This document shows positions 1-14,700 of a stretch of 64,000 bases of DNA, in pieces (within the stretch, counting starts at the first letter, position 1; every line of letters starts with the position of its first letter). The DNA lies in assembly GCA_026874595.1 (NCBI GenBank), contig CM049308.1, positions 26,088,367 to 26,152,366 of the forward strand. The letters are read 5' to 3'. The translations under genes were made by a program, and so were the position numbers. Under the pieces are notes generated by a model. That model searched no databases. It saw only the letters and a list, made by a program, of their open reading frames with translations, and was not told the origin of the DNA. The stretch is from Sipunculus nudus. Its lineage: Eukaryota > Annelida > Sipuncula > Golfingiida > Sipunculidae.

Positions 1-2575
1 TTAGAAATTAGGCACATGCTGGTTTTGTGTGATAATAAATATAAGCTGTTTTATGAGTTGTTGTTGTTTAGCTTATGTATGATTTTGATAGTACCTTTGG
101 AGACAGGGAAGAGGATTGATTTCATTTATTTTATAAACAAATGGAGTACTACTGTCACACAAATTTTGACTTGGCCATATAACTTATAAGCAGAACATAT
201 AATATTAGAGTTTAACTATTTATTAAAAAAATTACAAATATTGTCCCAAATATAATTTTTATTAAAAATAATAAGAGAATCTTTTGATTTTTTAAAATGA
301 AATATAACTGATATGATTATTAAAATATATTAAAGAATATATTCATGAATGCATTCATGAATACATTTTGAAAGTATTTGCACGAGTATTCATATACTTT
401 CATTTTTACCTGAATTCCCATTCTTTATGCAAGAAATTTTATAATGGAGTACATAATCATATTCGCATTTAAATACAATTACAAAGTATTTGCACCATGT
501 CTCGTATTTATTCAGTTTTCACCAAACAATGATTGTTGAGAATCCAGAATATTCAAAATTCACACATTTAAATAATGATCATAAGTACCTGGTTTTATGG
601 CTTTTATTTATATTAAAAAATAACTGTAAAAAATTCATTTTGGACTAATTTCACATCAATGTACACACTAGACACAGTAGGAATCAAGATTAATATTATC
701 AACTGCATCTTTGTCTATCATTAATTTCCTTCATATAATCCCTAATGATTAGTAATGAATAATATGATTTACTTCTTTATCATTAAAAATGAACTGAAAA
801 ATGCCATAGGTGACTGCATGGTGTTATTTGGAATATGTGACATTCTACCCATCGATACAAGATTCTTATATCATCAGTTACTGCAAGTTAATTTCCTGTT
901 ATTATAAACTAACAAATTCCTTTTCTATTTTTCTTTAATTTGTTATTAAAAACCAATAAAAATTTATTAATTTATTGTTTATTGTTATGTTGTTGGTTAA
1001 AACTACTAGATGAGTTGGGTTGGACACCTGGATCAACTGTGGCTGGCCATAAGCTGCCTGGATTCTCGCCTCAAGCGTGCATAATTTGATGAAAGGTCAA
1101 CAAGGTCAACATACAGGTGACTCAAGAGGGGCTGGAGAGAGCCAAAGTCTACCAGGGTCTCATAAAAAACATTAATAAAAGCTACAATATTTGGCCAATT
1201 TCTTTCAGCTTTCTAAACTACAAAGATGAAATCCTTATTTGTGCATGATATGAAAATTATATCAACAGTGCTCACGGGAAACAAACGTGCCATGGTCACA
1301 GTTGGGCAAAATTTAAGGTACTAATTTTATATTAATACTAATAACTTATAAAATTTGAAAAATTCAGAAATAATTTTGGGTATTCAATTGAATCTTGATT
1401 AAATAATGTTACATCCCTGACAAAAAAATCTCTAGCTTCAGCAATGCCCTTGTTAAGGGAGTAAATATATTTTTTGATTTTTTACAAAGTGCATTATGTT
1501 TGGGCCCATAACCTAAAAAAAAATACACAATACTGACATCATTTTTGGCATGTGCATAGCGAATGTATAGAAAAATATGTATATTATATATGATCAAAGT
1601 CAGATCAGTGGTTTTGATATTAGGCAGTCTTAAAGTGTAACAATGGGTTTTTAATGGAAAAATGAAGTTTTTCATTGATATCTCGAAGGAATTAAGTCCT
1701 AGTGACCAAATTCTTGGCATGGTAGGGGATTTTGGAGAAATCTAACTGTATGCCAAATTTAAGGAACTTAGAGCTGAAGCTCCGGAGCTGAGCTCTAGCA
1801 AACTGCATAACACTAGCAATATGTGACATGGTGCTTGAAAACTTGAATAAAATCTACAGTTTTTGATCAACTGGTTTCAAATTTTTAATGTTAACAGTTG
1901 AAATGCTAACAAAAACATGCTGTGAAAATTAAATCCACAGCAGTTACAGCAAAAAAACATGCCATGGTCAAAGTTGGGCAAAATTTAAGGTACCAATTTT
2001 TTATTTTTGCTAATATTTTAAAAAATTTAAAAGATTTGGATCTAATTTTGGGTATACAATTTAATTTTGATTAATAAAAGAAATATTACTGGAAAAAAAG
2101 TGCTTAGCTTTAACAAGTTTTGTGTTAAGTGATAAAATTTCTTTCCTGATTATTTACAAAATGCATTATGTTTGGGCCCATAACTTTTTTAAATTATATA
2201 ATACAGACCTAATTTCTGGCATGTACATAGGAATTATATAGAGGATTATTTATAGGAAATATGACAAAAAACAGATGAGTGGTTTAGATATTAGGCAGTC
2301 CTGAAGTGTGAAAATAGGTTTTTAATAAAAAATTGAGGTTTTTCCTTAATTTCTCAAAGGAATGAAGTCGCAAAGACCCAGTTTTCGGCTTGGTAGGAGA
2401 TCTTGGGGACATCTAACATTATGCTGAATTTTGGATTCCTAGGTCTTATGGTCTCAAAACGTGCCACATCTACGGACGGACGGACGGACGGACGGACGGA
2501 CGGCACGACAGACGGACGGACGACGGACAATGGACCACGACTATAGCTCAGATGACTTATAGTCAGCTGAGCTAA
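1..2575 (+). mobile_element. Family A repeat, copy 1 (left end cut by window)
   Basis: Matches copies at 6723-9380 and 31619-34167 along its whole length. Base 1 corresponds to about base 55 of the element. Near the 3' end there is an (ACGG)n tract (~2475-2520), then a terminal hairpin at 2550-2575. The hairpin has outer arms TAGCTCAG/CTGAGCTA, inner arms TGACT/AGTCA and loop TAT. It has no coding capacity. The architecture resembles non-autonomous Helitron-like elements; the class is inferred. Confidence 0.75.
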
Positions 2576-2695
2576 CAACCAATTTTTTATACAACTATTA
2601 ACATTACTTCAAACCAATCTGATTTCTATCCAAATTCAGACTGGTCTGATGTAATATAAATATTAAATCCAATGTAATTAAACAAATATTCTTAC

Positions 2696-2746
2696 CTGAC
2701 ACAGGATGAAAGCATGGAACAGGGATGACATATGGAGAACAGAAGC
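2696..2746 (-). CDS. UNC79: UNC79 exon 27 of 27 (51 bp, most C-terminal here)
   Basis: Encodes ASVLHMSSLFHAFILCQ, matching vertebrate TSVLHMCSLFHAFIFAQ. Acceptor TTTTAG, donor GTAAGA; phase 0. The remaining C-terminal exons were not found to the left, where family A copy 1 fills the sequence to the window edge. Confidence 0.93.
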
Positions 2747-5700
2747 CTAAAAGCATAAAATATATAAATATATGTATGTGTGTCTGTATGTATGCATGAC
2801 ATATTTCTCATGACAGAACACAAACAATGACATTAAATCTGGAATTTTTTTTATTCAATGATAAACTGCCATGGTTTATAATGTTAAGCATATATAATTT
2901 GTTAAATATTACTTCATAAAATTGTATATCTTGTAAGTTTTAACATGAAATAAAGAAACATATAACAGCCAAAACAGCTGACCTAGTAAAGCCACAAATA
3001 ATTGTATAAAGGATCTCTGTACTTAAGAAGCTTCACTTTAGCAGACCTTGGTTCCGGCAAGCCATTGTGGCATCTATTTAATGAATAATGAACCAGGCCA
3101 AAATCACAACTGCCTATCTAATCCAAAAAACAAAATGTAAATAATGTACACATGACATCTGAACAAGAACACATGTACCAGAAAAGGTACACCCTTGTAT
3201 ATCCTTGTTTGACTGCATGGTAACATTGTCAATGCCTTTCTAGCAATTCTAAACATTTGATCAAAATATCACATCCACTTAAAATCAAGTGTACTTGAGC
3301 CATTTGATTGGTTCAACAGCATTGTTCATTATTCATGAAATAGATGACAGAATGGCTCGCTGAATCAAGGTCTGTGAAAGCAAAGATAGCTGACTTGATG
3401 AAATGAAGATGAATGGGTCTTTCTGGCAGAGAAGGTAATGCTTACCTTAGATTGTTCAGCGAACCCACTCATGATGACCATGATGTGGTCAGCGATGTGA
3501 GTGCTGGCCTCCAGGGGGACTGGCTGACACACGATGGGACCTGTTGACTTGGTGATTGCTGTATGCATCAGCGACCCAAGCAGGAGCCAGGATAGCAAGC
3601 GAATGTGTCCAACACAGTCAATGAACTCCTTGGGGCTGAAAAATAAAGATTTATAAACATAAAACATGAATATCTGAAAAGTCAATACACTCTTAAGAAT
3701 CAAAACATTATAAGGATAAATGCACACACTTATGTCATTATTGCAAAACTGTAGTGGCTAGCACAGGATTCCATATGAAACAATAAACTGAAAGAACAGA
3801 AAAGCAAGAAACAAGTCTTAGAATACCATTCCATGTTCAGCTTCAGTTTCTCATGTGGCCCTATTTACCGGTATACACCAGAATGATGCAATCAAATGTT
3901 CCAGTCAACCAATCATTTCTTTATCCCTCATAGCTATGGAGGTCATGCGGCACATCAATCATCCAAGTTACAAGTATGTAACTTGTATGTAACTTGTATA
4001 TATGTTTGCAACCACCCGCAATCAACTGTTTTCATATTAGTATATGTTTAATTAAGTAAACTAACCTCTCTGTGACTGACTAAGAACAGTGCTTGTGGAA
4101 AGTCACAATTTGTAAAGACTAATCAGAATTACAACATGGTTCACCTACCCTTGTTGTATGGATGTAGGAGGGTGGTACAGCCATGGAAGGTAACGGTTGA
4201 TGGCTCGGTTATCTCGACCATTCCCACGTGTGAACTCAAGGGCTATATACTGGGCAATGCCTGCCTTAAGCTGGGAACCCAAGGTGTCCTCATTCAAATT
4301 CTGGGCTCCTCCTTTCAGGTTATTCTATTAAAACAAAAAACATATATATCATACATAATGTTATTTGGTGTTTATTTCCAACTGTTGCCTGTGGATTAGA
4401 GAACCCTGTCTGCATTAGACCCTAATGCTTGTCTTATTCACGTCATCTGTTATTTTAAGATTTTGCTAAAGAAAATCTGGATTAAATTCAATGAAGTAAA
4501 CCGTACATTTTTGTAGATTTTTTTCATGCATCAGTGCCTGTATATTTGACCTTTGACCCTAAAATATGATCAAAATGACTATTTTACATGTGAAGAGACT
4601 GTTCTGGATATTCACATTATCATGTAACATCTCAAGTATGAATCAGCATACATTAGAAAAAAATTACATGTGGTGAGTCTTATTACAACTTGGCAAAACT
4701 CAACTTTTGAACAAGGTTAAATAACATAAATCCTAATCTGCAATAAAATATTCAGTAAATGCATATATTAAACAAGAAAAAGAATGTGCAAATTAGACAT
4801 TCATATGAGGTCATGATCTCATTTTGTCCTTGCAGATGAAGGTCAGTAAAAGTGATGACCATATAGATAAGATCACGAACTCGCATATACATGTACTTAT
4901 ATTGGAAATGTAATTGTGTGATAGGAGGAAGTAAACATAGACTATGAATTAAAAATAAAGTGGTATATGTGGCCAATTAGTGATGTAGGATGAGTCTGGA
5001 CTAGGACTCGAGTTTGGACTCAAGTCCACAATTTTAGGGGTTTTAACTTGATTGGACTCAATTAAGGGTCCTGGACTCAGACTTGTACTCAGACCAGGAG
5101 GTAAGGCCTTAAGAAATTAAGGCCGAGTCCATCTCGAATCGAGTAGAAAAAAGCTCATTACACTAACAAAAATGTACACATGATATATTCAGATTTGTTT
5201 TAAAAAGGGAGATTTGTATCAGACTCGAAAAAGGTGGACTCAAACTAAAGGACTCAGACTTATACACAGGCTGTGATATTGTGGACATGACATGAGGGCT
5301 GACAGTATACAGGAGTCAGGACCTCACCTTGACCTTGTTGATGGTGTGAAGGTCAGCGATAAACTCCACACAGTCACTGAGGTGCTGCTTCATGCACTCG
5401 GCGGCGTTTGTGGAGATGAGGGTCTGTGTATGAGGGTTATACCAGGAGGAGAAGTCCTCCACGATGTTGGTCTGCCCCAGGGTTCCACCAGCATCCATAC
5501 ACACAAACTGTAACACACAAAGCATCAGAGATTACTGGTCATGCTAGATGTGGATATGATGTGATGTATTTTTCTTGCTATCAGTCTGATTTGTCAGATT
5601 CCATCAACAACCAATCAACAGAAATAATGCAGCAGAGTCACAAAGTAAATACTTTTTACATGTATAAACTACTTTACATAAAATTAGGGTATATCGAATG

Positions 5701-8700
5701 AATATTGCAAAAATTCATAAGGACAAGGGTTTTGGGACGGACTATAATATGTTCGGCTAGAAGCTGCATCTGGTGTGATCATTGTGGAGTTATAATAAAC
5801 AAAGATAAAAATAAATTGAATAGTGTTAATCCATAAATCTGTCCTGCTGCATCCACACCAACTGTGAACCCATACCTTGCCTGCTTTTAAGGGATTTCAA
5901 CAAGAGCACTGCATTAGTGCATAACATGCCCATCATCACCTCTGACCTTTGACCTCAGGAAATGTACACAGACTTTACCAAGTATCAAACTCAGGCATGG
6001 CACTTGGTTAAATTTCATACTGATTTCAGATTCCTGTTTATTGCAGAAATACCACGAAGATGTCAGATGACCTCTGACCTTGTTAAATATGTACATATTT
6101 TTAGTGAGAACTGAAATAAGATGAGAAACTTTGTTGTTAAAAAATTATAGTCAGTTTCATGAAAATCCATCAAATACCTGGTAAGTCATCAAGTTAAAAC
6201 TAAGGTCAGGTGACCCTTACCTCATTTAATATTCATCAGTTTTGATAAGAACTGAACTTGGGCAGATACATCATTGATTTATATTTCAAGTAAGTTTCAT
6301 CAAAATCCATCATATTTCTGTTACATCATCATGCAACACTAAAGATCAACTTATGAGCCCTATCAATATAACATAATGACTAGTCTAAGATGGGCTTAAT
6401 TAGTAACAAGAATTTTCAGATATTGATATTAAAGAAATAATTGATATAAAAGTAAATCTCTTAAGCCTCTTGTGAGTTGGAGGCTCCAATGGCATTCTTA
6501 CATATGAGCTTAAGTTCTGAATACAAACACCTCTGCAAATAGGCTAAAGTGTGGGGTATAATTTTAGTCACTTTTTTTAAGCATATCATAAAAGCACAAA
6601 ATTAACCTGAACAAGTATTAGGAGGTTCTCATCGGGCAGACAGGAGCGGAACTTGAGGGCAGACACCAGCTCAAAGATGATGCTTCTTGAGAGCAGCAGC
6701 TTGTCACGGTCCTAAAAAATAACAAAGGACCCATGGGTCACGGCGCTCAGCTGTTATATATGATAAAAAAATATGATTTGGAAATGAGGCACAAGCTGGT
6801 TTTGTGTGGAAATAAAAAAAGCTGTATTATGAGTTGTTGGTATAGCTCATATATGATTTTGATAGTATCTTTGGAGACAGGGAAGAGGATTGATTTCATT
6901 TATTTTATTGACAAATGGAGTGCTATTGTCACACAGATTTTAACTTGGCCATATAACTTATGAGCAGCACATACAATATAAGAGTTTAATTTTTTATTAA
7001 AATTTAATAACAAATATTGTGAAAAATATAATTTTTATTAAAAATAATAAGAGAATCATATGAATTTTAAAAATAAAATAAGACTGAAATGATTATTGAA
7101 ATAATATTATAGAATATATTCATGAATGCATTCATGAATACATTTTGAAAGTATTTGCACTGGTATTCAAATACTTTCATTTTTACCTGAATTCCCATTC
7201 TTATGCAAGAAATTTTATAATGATTCATATGCGTATACAAACACATTTGCAAAGTATTTGAACTATGTCTGGTATTTATTCAGTTTTAGCCAATCAATGA
7301 TGTTGAGAATCCAGAATATACAAAATTCACAAATTTAAATAATGATCATCAGTACCAGATTTATGGCTTTTATTTATATTAAAAAAAAATAAATGTAATA
7401 TATTCACTTTGGACTACTTTCATATCAATCTACACACTAGAAACAGTAATCTTGATTAACATTATCAACTGCATCTTTGTCTATCATTAATTTCCTTCAT
7501 ATGACCCCTAATGATTAGTAATGAATAATATGATTTATTTTTTTATTATTAAAATTTAACTGAAAAATACCATAGGTGACTGCATGGTGTTATTTGGAAT
7601 ACTTGACATTCTATCCATCCATACAATTTTCATACATCATCAGTAACTGCAAGTTAATTTCCTGTTACTCAACAACTAACAATTCCTTTCCTATTAATTT
7701 TTCTTTGATTGTTATTAAAAACCAATAACAATTTATTAATTTATAGTTTATTTTTATGTTGTTGGTCAAATCAACTACTAGATAAATTGGGTTGGACACC
7801 TGGATCAACTGTGGCTGGCCATAAGCTGCCTGGCTGCCCAAATGTATGCCTTGCCTCAAGCGTGCATAATTTGCTGAAAGGTCAATAAGGTCAACATACA
7901 GGTGACTGAAGAGGGGCTGAGGAGGGAATGGGACTGACATAGTCTCATAAAAACATTAATAAGAGCTACAATTTTTGGCCAATTTCTTTCAGCTTTCTAA
8001 ACTAAAAAGATGAAATCCTTATGTGTGCATGATCTGAAAAAATTATATCAACAGTGCTCACAGGAAACAAACATGCCATGGTCAAAGTTGGGCAAAATTT
8101 AAGGTACTAATTTTATATTTATACTAAAAACTTATAAAATTGGAAAAATTCAGAACTAATTTTGGGTATTCAATTGAATCTTGATTAAATAATGTAACAT
8201 CCCTTACAAAAAATCTCTAGCTTCAGCAAATCCTCTTGTTAAGGGAATAAATATATTTCTTGATATTTTACAAAGTGCATTATGTTTGGGCCCATAACCT
8301 AAAACAATTACGCAATACTGACATCATTTCTGGCATGTGCATAGTTAATGTATAGAAAATATGTATATTATATATGATCAAAGTCAGATCAGTGGTTTTG
8401 ATATTAGGCAGTCTTGTGTAACAATGGGTTTTTAATGGAAAAATGAATTTTTTCATTAATATATAAAAGGAATTAAGTCCTAGTGACCAAATTCTTGGCA
8501 TGGAAGGGGATTTTGGAGACATCTAACTGTATGCCAAATTTTAGGTACTGAGAGCTGAACCTGGGGAGCTGAGCTCTAGCAAACTGCATAACACTAGCTT
8601 GATGTACACATGGTGTACATGGTGTACATGTGACATGGTGTTTGAAAACTTGAATAAAATCTACAGTTTTTGATCAACTGGTTTCAAATTTTTGGTTGTT

Positions 8701-11700
8701 ACAGATGAAATCCTAACAAAAACATGCTGTGAAAATTAAATCAACAACAGTTACAGGAAAAAAATGTGCCATGGTCAAATTTGGGCTAAATTTAAGGTAC
8801 CAATTTTTTATTTTTGCTAATATTTTAAAAAATTTAAAAGATTTTGATCTAATTTTGGGTATACAATTTAATTTTGGTTAATTAAAGTTATATTTCTGGA
8901 AAAAAGTCCTTAGCTTTAACATGTTTTGTGTTAAGTGATCAAATATCTCTCCTGATTTAAAAAAAATGCATTTTGTTTGGGCCCATAACTTTTTCAAATT
9001 ATAAAATACATACCTAATTTCTGGCATGTACATAGGAAATATATAGAGGAATATTTTTGGTAAATATGAGGAAAAACAGATGAGTGGTTTTGATATTAGG
9101 CAGTCCTGAAGTGTAAAAATAGGTGTTTAATAAAAAATTGAGGTTTTTCCTTAATTTCTCAAAGGAACAAAGTTGCAAAGACCCATTTTTCGGCTTTGTA
9201 GGAGATCTTGGGGATATCTAATTTTGGATTCCTAGGTCTTACGGTTTCAAAACGTGCCAGTTTAACTGAGGGACGGACGGACGGACAGACAGACAGACGG
9301 ACGGCAAGACGGACGGACGGACAGCCTACGGACAAAGGACCACAACTATTGTTCAGATGACTTATAGTCAGCTGAGCTAAAAATCAAAACTGCATATAGA
9401 AACGATTCAAATGATGACAGACAGACAGTCGTGAAAAGATGATTTGACTAAATTTTACCTGACCGATCAGGCATTTCTGAGTTAAAAACAGAATGCTACA
9501 TACAACTTCTGTACATCGGTCTGACTTCTGGTGTAGCAAACTTAAAACTGTATACTGCACTTCTAGTGTAGCACACTTAATTACATGGTTAAAATGTCCT
9601 GTGTGTTTCTTCATTAACATAGGAGATGACTGAATGCAATGCAAAACAGATGTAAATTTCCCCTGTGTAAGAGCCTTTCATCACCAAATTTCAGGAAAAA
9701 AATACATACTACTTCAAAAGTCACAGCATTCACAAATAATTTCTATTACTACTGATTTTACCTGGAAGATGAAGGTCAAGTTCACTGAATTTTAAACACA
9801 AGACTTTGGTAGAAATATTTAACAAGTCAAATTTCATAAAAATATACTGAGTGGTTCAAAAGTTATAATTTTCTCAAAATAATTTCTATTCTGGCAGATT
9901 TGACCTTGAAGATCCATGTTTAGGAGACTTATTTTCCAACTCATCAAAGAACATGGTTTGAAAAATTACAGTTTCAAATTTGGGAAAAACTTTGCAAATT
10001 TGAGGAAAAACTTTGCAATACTTCTAAAGGAATGAGGTTCACAAAAAATTTTTATTTCAGCCTATTTGACCTTAATGATGAAGGTCAAGGTCACCAGTTT
10101 TCAACCTTAATGTTAGAAACAATTAAAATTTTGAAATTTAAAGAAATGACACATACAACAGACCAAACACAATATATGTCGAAACTTCCGGTCACGTGAT
10201 GGTGGGGTGAAGACGTGTCTTTACCGGAGCTGACGTTAAACAGAAAAAAGTAAACGGAAAGTCGCATCAGCGGTTGATAAAATGCCTAAAAATAAAGGAA
10301 ATAAGAAGTCAACCAACCCGTCTTGGGAAATTGATAAATATATACAAAAGGATGCAGGAAATACAACGGTAAATGACCAGGACGAAAGCAGTGAGCAGGG
10401 GGCTGATGTGTTGACAGTTGCCACGGACACAACCGGACAATACAAAGGTCTCATGGCTGAAATGAAAGCGCTGGTGAAGAACTCGTGCAAGGAGCTCAGT
10501 GACCAGATAAGTTCTATGCACACTGATTTAACGAAAAGATTAGATGAACTGACAGCTGAACAGGAAAACCTTAAGCAAAAAGTAAATGTGATTGAAAATG
10601 GATATGATACAATGGATAAAAATATCACCGAGATGAAAGGTCGAGAGGAGGTTCTAACAGAGCAGGTCACCGATCTTAAAAGTGAAATTGAACGGGTTAA
10701 AGAAGAAAACAAACGCAAAGAAATTGAAATAGAAAATTTAAAGAAGAAAGTGTCTGAAGAATCAAATAAACAAGAGCGGTATCTGCGCGAGTGGAACCTG
10801 CGTCTTGTCGGAATGGGAAAGACTGGCCAAATGGAAAACTGTATACAAACAGCTGCAAAAATAATACACACACACAAGCTTCTGGCTGAAAAGAATGAAG
10901 ATGAAGTGAGAGAACTGATAGAAAATGCTCACAGAACTGGCAAGAAAGGTGATCGTCCCAGACACATTCTGATAAGATTTTTCAGTAGACGGGTCAAGGA
11001 CAAAATCTTAGTGAATGGAAAAAAGTGTCTGCAAGGGAAAAATCTCCGGGTGACAGAGGACCTCACAAAGGCTGATTACAAACTAAAACAAAAGGCAAAA
11101 CCGCAGATGGAGGAAGCATACGGGGCAGGCCAAAAGGTTCGTTTCTGGAGGGGTCAGCTGTACATTGAAGGCGAACGGGTCCAGATCAGGGGTGCATAGA
11201 GTTCAAGCATTGATACCCAACAGGGATTAACACAAAGTCAACGACAGGGCAACACCGACAGAAACACACACTGGCTGATGAGGGTTCGCACCAAGACACG
11301 TGGCAAACGTTGTGCGCATGCGCAAGAAACGGACCTCTCGCACAAACTTATTTAGTGTTATTGGTTGACGACAGAGGGCAGCATGGTAATTGGAACTTTT
11401 TGGTGAAACGGCGACGCAAACAGTTGGACTTGGTGCAATTGCGTAGCTCCGGTAAAGTGCCAGTGGCCGTGACCATACCAGTAGGGGAAGTATAATTATA
11501 TTATTTCATGTTTAATTTAAATGTCTCATGTTTCGTCCATACCTTTTTGTGTTTCAGTTGAATACAAATAAGAAGTTACTTAACAATCTAATTGCAAACA
11601 GTTCATATAAGAGTCAATTATCGCTCACTAGTACAGTGATACGTATACGGAAAGATAATTTCTATAATACGAAAAACAAAATGTTAAAATCGCTATTTGG

Positions 11701-14700
11701 TGAAGTGTATATCGTCTTAACATGTTTTAACATTTGGTGGTTTTGGTTTACCCGTAACTGTCAATACAAGATACTCTCATAATGGCAGGTACTCCTACAA
11801 TGAATGCACATAGTGTGCATGTACTTTCAGTGAATGTCAGGGGTCTAAGGAATTTTATGAAAAGAAGGGAAGTATTTTATTGACTACACAGGAAAAAGAA
11901 TGTTAGCATAATATTTTTGCAGGAGACACATAGTTGCAGTGAAACAGAACACTTATGGAAGGCTGAATGGGGACACAAAATAACTTTTAGTCATGGTAAT
12001 ACCAATGCTAGAGTGGTAGCTGTACTTGTTAAAAATAATGTATCATTTGAAATATTGGAACAGAGGTCAGATAATGAAGGTAGATTCATAATTTTTGACT
12101 GTTTATTGAACGATTTTAGAATAACATTGGTAAATATATATGGACCAAATAATGATTGTCCAGGATTCTATGATAATATTTTCGAAATCATAAATGACAT
12201 AGGAAACGACCATAGAGTAATAGGTGGGGACTGGAATGTTACCCTTGATATAGAATTAGACCAGTCAGAAGGACACCAGAATAGAAATAAAAAAAGCAAG
12301 GAGAGCTATATTAGAGGTTATGGAAGAAACTGAATTGATTGATATATGGAGAACTCGTAATAAAAAAGAGAGAAGATATACCTGGTCCCGGCATTTTCTT
12401 ACAACAGTCGGCAGCAGATTAGACTACTTTTTAATATCAGCAGGTCTTGAAGGTAGAGTTGAATGTGTAGAAATTATTCCAGGATATAAAACAGACCACC
12501 AAGCATTGCTTTTAGGATTAAACACTCAGATTCACAAAAGGGGACCAGGTTTCTGGAAACTGAACTGTTCCTTGCTTTATAAACCTGAATATGTTGATCT
12601 CATAAAGAAAACCATAATCAATACAGTGAAAGACAATGCAGAAGCTAACCCAGTTTCTTTATGGGAAGCACTTAAAATGAGAATACGAAGTGAATCAATC
12701 GCGTTTAGTATTAATAAGAAAACAAAGGAAAAATGTAAAATAAATGAACTTGAATCAAAAATTAAAACTCTACAAGAAGATCAAACCAAGGACAATCAGA
12801 TACTTATTGCTACATTCAAGAATGATCTAGAGAAGATTATGGAGGATAAAACTAGAGGGGCTATATTTAGGAGTAGAGCCAGATGGTTTGAACATGGTGA
12901 GAAACCAACAAAGTATTTTTTGAATTTAGAGAAAAGAAACTACAACAGAAAAGTGATAAACAAAATAAATCTTCCTGATGGAACAGTAACTGAGAACCCT
13001 GAAAGGATTTTAAAAGAACAAAAGAAATTTTATGAAAAGCTCTATGAATCTGTGGTTACAGAACAAAATATAACTAACAGTTTTTTTTTAGAATTGTCCC
13101 CTCATGAAAAACTGAATGAGCAGGAGAAAGAAAATTTAGATGAACAAATTAATGAAAACGAAATTCTAACAGTCCTCAAATCTTTTGCAAAAAACAAGTC
13201 ACCTGGCCTAGATGGCATTCCAGCAGAATTCTATAAAGTTTTCTGGGAAGACCTAAAAGAATTACTTATGAACGCAATAGAATACAGTTTAAAAGAGGGC
13301 AAACTTGGACCATCACAAAACTGGGGTGTAATAACACTTCTACCAAAAAAAGACAAAAATCTATTAAATCTTAAAAACTGGAGACCAATTACACTTTTGA
13401 ATACAGACTACAAATTAATATCCAAATGTATTGCAAATAGAATTAAAAAATTACTTCCAAATCTTATAAATGAAGATCAAACTGGCTTCATGAAGGGAAG
13501 ATACATTGGCGAAAACATAAAGAAGATAATTACAGTTATAAACAGTGCAAATGAGCAAGATTTGGAAGGATATTTAATGAGCATCGATTATGAAAAAAGC
13601 TTTCGACTGCTTGGAATGGTCTTTTATATGGAAAACATTAGAATACTTCAATTTCAACGAAAACATTACGAAATGGGTGAAAACATTATACAAAGATTCA
13701 AACACATGTGTAATCAATAATGGATGGTGTTCCCAGTTCTTTATGCCATCAAGAGGTGTTAAACAAGGGTGCCCTTTGTCACCATATTTATTCATTCTCT
13801 GTTCAGAATTATTAGCAAACAAGATCAGAAGAGAAAGGAAAATTACTGGAATAAATATAAATGACTACAATTACAAGGTTTTGCAATATGCAGATGACAC
13901 CATTTTGCTATTAGCTGATATAAAGAGTATTTCTGAGTCGTTAAAAATCTTACAAGAATTTGAAAGTCAGTCAGGATTAAAAATCAACATGAGTAAAACG
14001 GTAATAATGCCCCTCACAGTTAACGACTTTAACACACACTATGCCAAAATGCAGGTTGCAGAAGCCGGTTTAAAATGGACAAATGGCCCAGTCAAAGTAC
14101 TGGGAGTTTCCTTCAGACCATCTTTACAATATCTGTTAAAAGACAATTACCAGCACAAACTAGTAGATATAGAAGGAATCCTAAAATCATGGTCAGGGAG
14201 GAGATTGACAACAATGGGGAAGATAACAGTACTTAAAAGTCACGCTTTATCTCAGTTAACATACCTTCTGTCAGTGTTACCTAACCCAGGAAAAGGTTAC
14301 CTGAAGAAATTAGAAATTATTCTTTATAATTTCATTTGGTCAAATAAACCAGACAAAATTAAACGCACAACAATGGTAGCACCATATGAAAAAGGGGGAT
14401 TAAATATGGTTAATATACAGACACAGAATAAAGCCTTAAAAATTAGTTGGATTAAAAAACTGCTTATAAAGAATAATAAGAATGTATGGAGGAATCATAT
14501 ACTAAGTATGTTTCCTCTGAAAGCAGACATGTTTAAATGTAACTTAGACTTTAAGGATGCAGTAAACTGTGTGTCCATTAAAAACCCTTTCTGGAAGGAG
14601 GTTTTTCATGAATGGTGCAAATTTCATTATCACATACCAACAAGCAAAACAGAAATCCTCAATCAGCTACTGTGGTATAACTCTCATTTAAAAATCAATA

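Noticed and set aside
1409-1720. 103-residue minus-strand ORF (MPRIWSLGLNSFEIS)
   Set aside because: It lies in family A and recurs in damaged form at 8280-8522; stops differ between copies, so it is not under coding selection.
2475-2520. CRISPR-like regular ACGG repeats
   Set aside because: Simple tetranucleotide repeat without spacers in a eukaryotic transposable element.
2354-2578. Minus-strand ORF with PSVRPSVRPSV repeats
   Set aside because: It is a translation of the (ACGG)n tract at the end of family A, not a protein.
10236-10877. 213-residue minus-strand ORF
   Set aside because: Shadow of LINE ORF1 on the other strand; the plus-strand frame has a clear coiled-coil/RRM pattern.
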